Shown in pieces: positions 1 through 5,555 of a stretch of 5,800 nt of DNA. Under the pieces are notes generated by a model. That model had not been told where the DNA came from and made no database searches. It saw only the letters and a program-made list of their open reading frames with translations. This DNA comes from Oscillospiraceae bacterium (GTDB lineage Bacteria > Bacillota > Clostridia > Oscillospirales > Ruminococcaceae): the NCBI GenBank assembly GCA_003508605.1, contig DNUB01000207.1, positions 1 through 5,800 on the forward strand, written 5' to 3'. The translations under genes and the position numbers were made by a program. How positions within the stretch are numbered: position 1 is the first letter of the stretch; each line of letters starts with the position of its first letter.

Positions 1-415
1 GTTGGTGCTGTCATTAAAACTGTTGTGCGAGTGGGGTTTGGGGGCTCTTGGTGAATAGCGTATTATTCTTTTGTCTTGCTGTTCTGTTTTGGTAATCTTT
101 TTATTTTATCTTCTTTGATTTCGGAAGTTGAACCAAAACCGAGATAAAAAAGCTTGCCCCCGTTTTCCCGCTTAAAAAATTACAGCTTGTGGGAGATCCT
201 CCTTTCGGGAGGACTTTCCACAAGCTGAAAATTTTCTTTTGCACAATTCGATACGTCCGAGATGATACAATGTTTTCGGAAAACAAGATCTGCCGCTTTC
301 TGAATCTTAAAAAGAGATTAGCGTTTTTTAAGTTTGGATTTACTCTTTAAACACTGTTTTCAAATCCACCGCCAAGAAATTGCGGCTTTTTAATTTGCAA
401 ACGGTATAAATCGGC
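1..415. other. Gene-free left flank (415 bases)
   Basis: No gene is supportable here. Bases 1-130 are strongly asymmetric: the plus strand is T/G-rich and A-poor, with a G-rich tract around 30-52. A plus-strand frame runs from the edge to a TAG at 56-58, and a minus-strand frame is open from 105 to the edge (35 codons). The minus-strand frame has no ATG, GTG or TTG, and neither frame has a ribosome binding site. Bases 173-240 hold a strong terminator hairpin, listed separately. Bases 241-415 are AT-rich 3' flank of the flavoprotein gene. They contain only weak inverted repeats: TGTTT/AAACA at 271-285 and AAAGAG/CTCTTT at 311-316 and 343-348. Confidence 0.7.
173..240. terminator. Bidirectional rho-independent terminator with CAGCTTGT arms
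   Basis: Bases 183-202 pair with 208-227 to give about 19 base pairs with one A/C mismatch (196/214), two G-T wobbles and a five-base loop. The outer arms are CAGCTTGTGG and CCACAAGCTG, and the inner stem is TCCTCC/GGAGGA. On the minus strand the stem is followed by a run of six T (plus-strand A at 174-179), which suits termination of the vWA-flavoprotein transcript about 190 nt after its stop codon. On the plus strand it is followed by an interrupted T-rich run (232-240), so it may also stop plus-strand transcription from outside the window. The outer arms share CAGCTTGT/ACAAGCTG with the hairpin at 5752-5799. Confidence 0.85.
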
Positions 416-967
416 TTATGGTGAAAACCGCTCCGCCAGCATCTTAACGCCTTTTACCGCCCCGCCGTTTTTACCGGCGTCTGCATTATCCGTATTTCCG
501 CAGTAAATCAAGGGAAAATCTCCCGCAGCCCCCATAGTTTTCAGCAATATTTTTGCTGATTTTTCGGCAAGCGAACAGCCGCCGTCGCCGCCGCCCGACA
601 GCAGGATCCCCCCTGACTTGGTTTTACCCGCAGGCTCGCTCCCCAAAAATCTTCTTGCGCAGTAAAAAGCCTGAAATCTGCTGCCCACAGCAAGCAAGGG
701 GGGAGTAAGCTCCGAAAAATACACGGGAGAGGCTATCAGAATATTATCGCATTCCGCAGTATAGCTGTAAACCTCCTCCATCGCATCCTTTTTACAGCAT
801 TTTCCGTGTTTTTGACAATACCTGCAATCATTGCAGGGAGAAATATTTGCGTCATAAGCATTTATAATTTTATATTCTCCCTGCAGATGCTCCGTGAAAA
901 GCTTTATCAGGGTCGATGTACTGCCGTTTTTATGCGGAGATCCGTTCAGTATAAGCGTTTTCTTCAT
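416..967 (-). CDS. Iron-sulfur flavoprotein-like NAD(P)H-dependent FMN oxidoreductase
   Basis: A 183-residue flavodoxin-fold protein, probably a cytosolic electron-transfer flavoprotein or NAD(P)H:FMN/quinone reductase. Residues 5-20 form the first strand and the FMN phosphate-binding loop (LILNGSPHKNGSTSTL). Residues 79-83 give the ASPVY flavin-contact motif typical of the NADPH-dependent FMN reductase family. Between them lies a compact cysteine motif, C45-x2-C48-x2-C51-x5-C57, followed by another Cys (C58) and KKDAMEE. This spacing matches the 4Fe-4S-ligating motif known from the Methanosarcina iron-sulfur flavoprotein Isf, whose length is also similar (about 190 residues). Many clostridial relatives carry such cysteines without proven clusters, so the cluster is an inference. 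The ATG directly follows the vWA stop codon (TAAATG), and its Shine-Dalgarno (AGGAAG, 7 nt away) lies inside the vWA gene, so translation is probably coupled. The physiological substrate cannot be told from sequence. Confidence 0.85.
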   Translation of the reverse strand: MKKTLILNGSPHKNGSTSTLIKLFTEHLQGEYKIINAYDANISPCNDCRYCQKHGKCCKKDAMEEVYSYTAECDNILIASPVYFSELTPPLLAVGSRFQAFYCARRFLGSEPAGKTKSGGILLSGGGDGGCSLAEKSAKILLKTMGAAGDFPLIYCGNTDNADAGKNGGAVKGVKMLAERFSP

Positions 968-1624
968 TTATACTCTTCCTTTTCTTCTGCTCTTGAAATC
1001 CCTGTCAATTTCCTTGCTCCAATCGTCCTTCAGCGGCTTGCACCGTCTTATGGAAGCCGCAGCGGCACATACCGAATTAAACACCGTTTCCGTACCCCTG
1101 CCGTCCGCATGGTAATTTACCGCCCTGTCTCCCGATATCCCGATTTGCTTTGCGGTTTCGACAGCGTCAATGTTTGCGCCTATGAAAAGAAATTCCCAGC
1201 CGTATTTTTCCTTCTGCCGCTCTATCATTTTCTTCACTCTGTCGCTGCTGTAATGCCTGCTTGCATTTTCCAAGCCGTCGGTTGTAATGATAAACATTGT
1301 ATGTTGGGGCACATCCTCGGGACGGGCATACTTATGAATATTGCCGATATGGTGAATCGCACCGCCCAATGCGTCGATAAGAGCCGTACAGCCGCCGACG
1401 GTATAATCCTTGTCTGTCATTTTCTCTATTTCGGACAGCTTTACACGGTCGTGCAAAACCTCGCTTGTATCGTTAAACAGCACGGTTGAAACACGGCATT
1501 CGCCCTCTTCCCTTTTCTGCTTTTCGATAAAGCTGTTAAAGCCGCCTATTGTATCGCTTTCCAAGCCGTTCATGGATCCGCTCCTGTCCAAAATGAACAC
1601 CAATTCCGTAATGTTGTTTCCCAT
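968..1624 (-). CDS. von Willebrand factor A (vWA) domain protein with intact MIDAS
   Basis: A 218-residue single-domain vWA protein. It has no signal peptide or membrane segment, so it is predicted cytosolic. The metal-ion-dependent adhesion site looks complete: DRSGS at 13-17 (D13, S15, S17), the Thr at T80 in GGCTALIDA, and the Asp at D116 in ITTDGLEN. A second conserved-looking block, RQKEKYGWEFLFIGANIDAV, follows at roughly 135-154, and the C-terminal 30 residues are basic. I recall close full-length relatives in many Clostridia, where they are annotated only as vWA proteins; no reaction is known. vWA domains usually mediate metal-dependent protein interactions, often with ATPases, kinases or phosphatases, but no such partner lies in the window. 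The ATG is supported by GGGAGGA seven bases upstream. The stop abuts the start of the flavoprotein gene. It differs from TerY in the sequence around the MIDAS as I remember that family, so I do not call it TerY. Confidence 0.9.
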   Translation of the reverse strand: MGNNITELVFILDRSGSMNGLESDTIGGFNSFIEKQKREEGECRVSTVLFNDTSEVLHDRVKLSEIEKMTDKDYTVGGCTALIDALGGAIHHIGNIHKYARPEDVPQHTMFIITTDGLENASRHYSSDRVKKMIERQKEKYGWEFLFIGANIDAVETAKQIGISGDRAVNYHADGRGTETVFNSVCAAAASIRRCKPLKDDWSKEIDRDFKSRRKGRV

Positions 1625-1699
1625 TTTAATATCCTCCCGAAAATACTTGTTCTTATTCCCTCAACCCGTTTTTAACAGTTTCTTAAGGCGTTGAGGCTG

Positions 1700-1710
1700 A
1701 TTATATTATA
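1700..1710 (-). promoter_or_regulatory. Possible -10 region for the vWA-flavoprotein pair
   Basis: The minus strand carries two overlapping TATAAT hexamers (1705-1710 and 1700-1705), about 75-85 nt before the vWA start codon. No TTGACA-like element sits 16-18 nt upstream, and there is no TG extended -10. The promoter is therefore weak or regulated, or transcription arrives from the macro gene. The leader also contains imperfect arms CTCAAC (1660-1665) and GTTGAG (1690-1695). Confidence 0.4.
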
Positions 1711-1753
1711 GAGGATATTCCGCATATGCAGGTCGCATGGAAAGCGACAAAAA

Positions 1754-2776
1754 TTATGAGCCCAGCAGACTTTGGTCAAAGGCGAATAACGCCTCGTTTA
1801 TTTCAAAAATATTGTAATTGCCCTTTGTTATAAAATATTCGATTATTATATCAAACCTGCTGCTGTGGGAAAGGGCAAACCCGGCTTTCATCAGCATTTC
1901 CCTGGTTTCGTCAAGAGAAAGCTCCAACGCTATTGCAAATGCAATTGCTGTTGCTTTGCTGGGCCTGTAATGTATATCGCTGCGTATTTTTGAAAACAGC
2001 TTGCGATCGATGTTGGCTTTTTTGTAGCACTCCGAATCCTTAATACCCTTTTCGTCAATTTTTCGCAGCAGCATTTGTGAAAAGCTTTCATCAATCTGCT
2101 TTAACGCCTCGTCAAGACTTAATGCCGCCGCTTTGGCCGATGTCTCGTACGACGCAAGCATTTCAGCTGCGGGAAAAGGCTCGTCTTCGCAGAGCATTTG
2201 TTTTGAGCGAATTGCACGTGGGGCTTCAAAACGCCTTTTGGTATGCGTATCAACATAATTTTGGTCGATATACTGCGCAATATCCGAAAAAAGCCTTTCG
2301 CCGATTTGAAAGGATTCCTTGTCGAACACTGCAATATAAACAGTCATATCATGTTCAAGCAGAAATGCTCCGATGGTATCAACTGCTGTTTTCAGTGCCT
2401 GAGCCTTAGGATAACCGTAAGCTCCGGAGGAAATCAGAGGAAATGCGATGCTTTCGCAGCGATATTCCGATGCAAGAAGCAGCGACTCCCGATAGCAGGA
2501 TTCGAGCATCTCCTTTTCTCCGTGATTTCCGTCACTCCATATCGGCCCTACGGTATGTATCACAAACTTACAAGGCAGATTATATCCGCCTGTGATTTTT
2601 GCCTGTCCCACCTTACAGCCGCCAAGCTTCATACACTCAAGCTTCAGTCCCTTTCCCGCAGCCCTATGTATAGTGCCGTCTACTCCTCCGCCGCCAAGCA
2701 GCCCGGAGTTTGCGGCATTGACAATGGCATCGCATTTTATTTTTGTTATATCGTTTCTTACTATCCGAAGCGGCAT
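1754..2776 (-). CDS. MacroD-type macro domain ADP-ribosylhydrolase fused to a C-terminal HTH-like helical domain
   Basis: A 340-residue cytosolic protein. Residues 1-170 are a complete macro domain. It has NDIT at 8-11 (family GDIT, with D9 contacting adenine), NAANSGLLGGGGVDG at 20-34 and H37. The N23/D33/H37 spacing matches the catalytic Asn/Asp/His of MacroD1-like enzymes, and GAYGYP at 118-123 forms the second ADP-ribose loop. Family knowledge suggests it removes mono-ADP-ribose from proteins or nucleic acids, or deacetylates O-acetyl-ADP-ribose. A charged linker (about 173-230) leads to a helical domain (231-340) with SFSQMLL, NIDRKLFSKIRSD, a run rich in Ala/Ile/Leu, and FALSHSSRFD. This resembles a small XRE-like helix bundle that I recall attached to macro domains and also standing alone in Clostridia; its role is unknown. 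Stand-alone macro enzymes are about 170-180 residues, so this is a true fusion. The ATG has GGAGG seven bases upstream and a promoter of its own. Confidence 0.9.
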   Translation of the reverse strand: MPLRIVRNDITKIKCDAIVNAANSGLLGGGGVDGTIHRAAGKGLKLECMKLGGCKVGQAKITGGYNLPCKFVIHTVGPIWSDGNHGEKEMLESCYRESLLLASEYRCESIAFPLISSGAYGYPKAQALKTAVDTIGAFLLEHDMTVYIAVFDKESFQIGERLFSDIAQYIDQNYVDTHTKRRFEAPRAIRSKQMLCEDEPFPAAEMLASYETSAKAAALSLDEALKQIDESFSQMLLRKIDEKGIKDSECYKKANIDRKLFSKIRSDIHYRPSKATAIAFAIALELSLDETREMLMKAGFALSHSSRFDIIIEYFITKGNYNIFEINEALFAFDQSLLGS

Positions 2777-2818
2777 ATAAAAACCTCCAATATTACAGAG
2801 CTGTGGTTTATAACAAAA

Positions 2819-2847
2819 AGTATAGCAGATGTCAGGGGAAAAAGCAA
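2819..2847 (-). promoter_or_regulatory. Sigma-A type promoter of the macro-domain gene
   Basis: Read on the minus strand, the -35 is TTGCTT (2842-2847), the spacer is 17 nt, and the -10 is TATACT (2819-2824). The -10 lies about 43 nt before the ATG at 2776, which leaves a short leader ending in TTGGAGG. The -35 hexamer is identical to that proposed for the XRE gene. The assignment rests on sequence match only. Confidence 0.6.
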
Positions 2848-2890
2848 GGCGTGTTTATGGCATTTGTCTATAATCGGAGGCTTGTTGAAT

Positions 2891-2932
2891 ATTGAAGAAA
2901 AAGCCTGTAAAGGTTTTCTTCCCATACAGGCT
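2891..2932 (-). terminator. Rho-independent terminator of the XRE regulator gene
   Basis: AGCCTGTA (2902-2909) pairs with TACAGGCT (2925-2932), giving a perfect 8-bp stem. On the minus strand it is followed by TTTTTCTTC. It lies about 86 nt after the XRE stop codon. A second hairpin, GGCACA/TGTGCC at 2951-2965 with a three-base loop, precedes it in the same 3' untranslated region and repeats the ACAGGCT segment. The position separates the XRE gene from the macro gene promoter downstream. Confidence 0.75.
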
Positions 2933-3017
2933 CATACATTTGCTTTAGTAGGCACAGGCTGTGCCGTTCCATTTGCGCAGAACATACCTCTTTGTCCACT
3001 CCTGCATACGACAGCCT

Positions 3018-4064
3018 TCAGAATAAGCCTTTAAAATCCCCCCTGTTTCTCAAAGGTTCAAACCAAGGATTTTTCATAAGCCTTTCCTTTATTTCCTCCT
3101 TCCTTGTGGCTGTTCCTGTTCTGCATATTTCGGAGGTATTTATTTGCAGCTTTGAGAAAAACGGACCTGTGTAAGTCACAACATCGTTGCTTTCGAATTT
3201 GTCATACTCCTCTGCATAATAAAGAGACTTTTTCAGCATTTCCACTGCGCCCTCAAAATCCTTTTCATTCACCTTAAAGCTTGCCTGCATAAAAAAGTTA
3301 TCCGATAAAATGCAGTTATAATAGCCATAATTCTCGTTGGGCATCATAATTTTCAGTATTCCCTGCTGTGCCTCACAGGCAAGCCGACTGTTTCTGCCTA
3401 TCAAATTCAGCAGATCAAATAATCTTTTATCCAACATTTCTTGATAATGGATTTCTTTTTCCTCACCGCAAAGGCAATTAAGCATAACCTCATCTTTTCT
3501 TACAGAGTCGGATTCGGGGTACAGCTCCGCATACGCTTTTGCTTCATCGTTCCTTCCCCTGGCCGATAAATACTGCACTATTCCGAGGATTGAGCTTGAT
3601 CTTACTTCGCCGTCGGCAGTGTTCTCTATTACGGCTGCAAATTTCTTGATTGCTTCCTCCTGCTCTCTGATATATTCGGAGTCGTCCTTGTACTCATAGG
3701 ATCCCATCGCCTGAGTCCAGGCAAGACGGTCAAGCCATTGCATATCATCGGGAAATTCCTTTACCGCCTGCTCCGAAATTTCAAAGCGACGCTTTAAATC
3801 TCCGCTTTGCCATGTTTGCTCATATTCGTTTTCCAGCTTTTCCTTTAAAAGATTGTCTGCGCTTTCGCTGTAACAGAACAATTCATCGGTAGTCACACGA
3901 AACAGCCTTGCCAAAGGAACGATAAGGGACAGGTCGGGGCTTGTTATTCCCGTTTCCCACTTTGAAACCGTCTGATAAGCAACACCAAGCCTCTCCGCAA
4001 GCTTCTCCTGCGTCATATCGTTTTTCAGCCTCAGCTCTTTTATTTTCTTGCCTATATAATTCAT
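3018..4064 (-). CDS. XRE-family helix-turn-helix transcriptional regulator with helical C-terminal region
   Basis: A 348-residue cytosolic DNA-binding protein. Residues 4-63 form an XRE/Cro-CI type HTH: IGKKIKELRLKNDMTQEKLA covers helix 1 and the start of helix 2, and VAYQTVSKWETG (28-39) is the recognition helix and turn, followed by SPDLSLIVPLARLFRVTTDEL. Residues 65-348 are predominantly helical with repeated aromatic and charged positions (for example EYEQTW, LDRLAWTQAMGSYEY and DNFFMQASFKVNEKDFEGAV). They resemble a TPR-like repeat domain of the kind used for peptide or ligand sensing; I could not delimit individual repeats. The protein ends in NPWFEPLRNRGDFKGLF, which looks like a natural C-terminus. 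The ATG is preceded by AAAAGGAG with 7 nt spacing. It has its own promoter, a possible operator and its own terminator, so it is probably monocistronic and perhaps autoregulated. Target genes are unknown. Proteins of this architecture are common in Clostridia. Confidence 0.9.
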   Translation of the reverse strand: MNYIGKKIKELRLKNDMTQEKLAERLGVAYQTVSKWETGITSPDLSLIVPLARLFRVTTDELFCYSESADNLLKEKLENEYEQTWQSGDLKRRFEISEQAVKEFPDDMQWLDRLAWTQAMGSYEYKDDSEYIREQEEAIKKFAAVIENTADGEVRSSSILGIVQYLSARGRNDEAKAYAELYPESDSVRKDEVMLNCLCGEEKEIHYQEMLDKRLFDLLNLIGRNSRLACEAQQGILKIMMPNENYGYYNCILSDNFFMQASFKVNEKDFEGAVEMLKKSLYYAEEYDKFESNDVVTYTGPFFSKLQINTSEICRTGTATRKEEIKERLMKNPWFEPLRNRGDFKGLF

Positions 4065-4127
4065 GAAAATTCTCCTTTTACAAAACCGGCAGCTGCATTT
4101 TACGTTTAGACTTTTTCGTCTGAGATC

Positions 4128-4156
4128 ATTGTATCAGGAATTGTTATGTAAAGCAA
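4128..4156 (-). promoter_or_regulatory. Sigma-A type promoter of the XRE regulator gene
   Basis: On the minus strand the -35 is TTGCTT (4151-4156), the spacer is 17 nt and the -10 is TACAAT (4128-4133), about 64 nt before the ATG. The -10 matches consensus at five of six positions. The -35 overlaps one arm of the inverted repeat at 4147-4188. Confidence 0.6.
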
Positions 4157-4188
4157 TAACGCATTTTTTGAGAATAATTCGCTTTACA
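4147..4188. promoter_or_regulatory. Inverted repeat TGTAAAGC/GCTTTACA, possible operator
   Basis: Perfect 8-base arms TGTAAAGC (4147-4154) and GCTTTACA (4181-4188) are separated by 26 bases, with centres 34 bp apart (about three helical turns). The proximal arm covers part of the -35 of the XRE gene, where a bound repressor would block polymerase. Autoregulation by the XRE protein is an inference; the arms could also have arisen by chance in AT-rich DNA. Confidence 0.35.
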
Positions 4189-4260
4189 AGTGAGACAACG
4201 GCGTTTTTTTCAACGCCTGCCACGTTTTTTACATAAATGCTGCCTGATATTCCCGAGATT

Positions 4261-4301
4261 TCACAAAACACACCGCTCGAACGTAAAATTCAAGCGGTGT
4301 G
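4261..4301 (-). terminator. Hairpin terminator after the repeat-tailed hypothetical gene
   Basis: Bases 4269-4281 pair with 4289-4301 (core CACACCGCT/AGCGGTGTG, one C/A mismatch, loop of seven bases). The hairpin starts 12 nt after the stop codon at 4314. On the minus strand only a short TTTTGTG tract follows, so it is a credible but not strong terminator. Confidence 0.65.
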
Positions 4302-4313
4302 ATAATTATTTGA

Positions 4314-5555
4314 TTATTTTGAACTTTCCTTGATTTTGTGAACAATATGATTTCTGATTAAATCCATATCAATTTCGTCCATCAGCTCGTCTGCTATATC
4401 ATCCGAATCAAGCTCATCCTCGATTTTTTGAATGATCTGATTTCTGATTGAATCCACATCAATTTCGTCCATCAGCTCGTCAGCTATATCATCTGCTATA
4501 TCATCCGGGTCAAGCTCGCCCTCCAAGCGTGCACTAACAGCCTGAAAAATCACTTCGCGCAAGTCTGAAAGAGCGGAAGGATCGGCTTCGCTTGTATGAA
4601 CCGTTTTTTGCTGCAAAGAACCGTCATTCTGTGAATCGGGAAAGGCTTTGCCCGACCACCAGGCATTTCTCGGAAATCCCTCGGCAAACCATATATTGTG
4701 CCTTTGAGGCAGCCCCTGAGGGGGAATGTCCTCCGGCAGACTGTCATAGCTCTCTGCCGTATTCGCCCTTATAATAGTTGTGTATGCCGACATAGAAATA
4801 AAACGCAGCTTTGTATAGCTGACTTCCCCCGTATTAAAGGGAATGCCGTACAGATACCAGCCCTTGTAATGCTTTAAATACTTAATATAAGTACGGTTAA
4901 GATTGTAAGTGTACCTATTCTCATTATCGTTATCAAAGATAATCTCAAAGCGGCAAATCTCACAGTTTCGGTCGTTTTCACCGCCGTTGAGCCAGAATAA
5001 AAACTCATAATCCGTATTTTTTTCCAGAACCATATCCTTTGTTTCGATCTGCGACCAATTATAGTTCCAATCGCCGATAGTATACGATTCGGGAAGCCCT
5101 CCAAAGGGATCTGAGATAAAAGAACGCACGGCAGCGGTTTTATTGCAGTCCTTGCTTGGCAGCCATTCTCTTGCGTTAAAAAAAAGCGGCTTTGGCTTGT
5201 ATAAATCCGTGTTGTTAATAACCTTTACGGTATTCGGCTCATTGCCGTGAATTGTATAATTATCGAAAACTAAGGTCTGCTGTGCATTTTCAATAACCTC
5301 GCCTGTTTCGGCGTCAATTGTTATATTGCTGATGGCATTTTTATTGTCAGTGAAATTAGTGTTGTTCATATTATCCTCCAAACAAGGCGTAACCGAACAG
5401 CCTTTCAGACGAATTTCGTTCTCACCGACATATTCAGCACGCCCCTTTTTAATTAAGCCTTTTGCTCTTTTAGAGTAAGTGCCGGTTAATTTATTTCCAA
5501 ATTCGTCCGTTACAATAACGTTTTTTGCTATGGGTGTCTCCCCCCTTGTAACCAA
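4314..5555 (-). CDS. Hypothetical protein: basic N-terminal module, beta-rich middle, acidic repeat tail
   Basis: Up to 413 residues, with no signal peptide or membrane segment; function unknown. The frame can begin at TTG (5555), but that codon has no Shine-Dalgarno. A strong one (5538-5547) sits six bases before an ATA codon (5529-5531), giving a likely 405-residue product. The N-terminal module (about 9-55) reads AKNVIVTDEFGNKLTG, then KRAKGLIKKGRA. I recall this basic module at the start of many Ruminococcus-type hypothetical proteins, where it normally starts at Met. The middle (about 100-310) is rich in Trp, Tyr and Phe, with strand-like stretches such as YEFLFWLNGG (residues about 183-192), GWYLYGIPFNTG and YTKLRFISM. 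It suggests a beta-sandwich or carbohydrate-binding-like fold, but no family is assigned. Residues about 340-413 are acidic, helical and repetitive, possibly a coiled coil for oligomerisation. A near-consensus promoter and a terminator flank it, so it is probably monocistronic. Confidence 0.85.
   Translation of the reverse strand: MVTRGETPIAKNVIVTDEFGNKLTGTYSKRAKGLIKKGRAEYVGENEIRLKGCSVTPCLEDNMNNTNFTDNKNAISNITIDAETGEVIENAQQTLVFDNYTIHGNEPNTVKVINNTDLYKPKPLFFNAREWLPSKDCNKTAAVRSFISDPFGGLPESYTIGDWNYNWSQIETKDMVLEKNTDYEFLFWLNGGENDRNCEICRFEIIFDNDNENRYTYNLNRTYIKYLKHYKGWYLYGIPFNTGEVSYTKLRFISMSAYTTIIRANTAESYDSLPEDIPPQGLPQRHNIWFAEGFPRNAWWSGKAFPDSQNDGSLQQKTVHTSEADPSALSDLREVIFQAVSARLEGELDPDDIADDIADELMDEIDVDSIRNQIIQKIEDELDSDDIADELMDEIDMDLIRNHIVHKIKESSK
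4348..4506 (-). repeat. 90-nt (30-residue) tandem repeat in the 3' end of the hypothetical gene
   Basis: The segments starting at 4348 and 4438 (both TGATTTCTGATT on the plus strand) repeat with a 90-base period. They encode two copies of a 30-residue unit, DDIADELMDEIDxDxIRNxI followed by xxKIxxxxxS. A nested 12-base duplication (4483-4494 and 4495-4506, GCTATATCATC plus one base) adds an extra DDIA to the first protein copy. The copies differ at scattered bases, many of them silent, so the duplication is not brand new. The unit is amphipathic and acidic. Confidence 0.85.
5538..5547 (-). promoter_or_regulatory. Ribosome binding site that points to an ATA start
   Basis: AAGGGGGGAG on the minus strand is the only good Shine-Dalgarno near the 5' end of the hypothetical gene. 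It lies inside the frame if TTG at 5555 is the start, and six bases (ACACCC) upstream of ATA at 5529-5531. No ATG, GTG or TTG lies in frame between it and Met63. The family-like sequence AKNVIVTDE begins right after this ATA. Confidence 0.6.

Noticed and set aside
239..271. Plus-strand TTGCAC ... TACAAT as a promoter
   Set aside because: The spacer would be 21 nt, too long for a sigma-A promoter, and no plus-strand gene follows.
101..286. A 61-codon minus-strand frame starting with ATG
   Set aside because: It runs through the strong terminator hairpin at 183-227, has no convincing ribosome binding site, and its product has no recognisable domain.
806..1489. Long plus-strand frame (227 codons) opposite the flavoprotein and vWA genes
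   Set aside because: It is antisense to two clearly recognised genes, and its translation looks like a mirror-frame product with no family signature.
968..1624. TerY-type tellurite-resistance vWA
   Set aside because: The sequence around the MIDAS does not match TerY as I know it, and no TerD, kinase or PP2C neighbour is present in the window.
2871..3017. Frame stays open for about 49 codons beyond the XRE TGA stop (possible stop-codon readthrough)
   Set aside because: A run this long is not rare by chance, the protein already ends in a natural-looking C-terminus, and the extension overlaps the terminator hairpin.
2243..3034. Plus-strand frame (263 codons) opposite the macro gene
   Set aside because: The macro domain on the opposite strand is intact and recognisable, while this frame has no domain or ribosome binding site and crosses the macro promoter.
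4200..4217. GGCGTT/AACGCC hairpin as a terminator
   Set aside because: The 6-bp stem has no T-run after it on either strand; the better terminator for the upstream gene is at 4261-4301.
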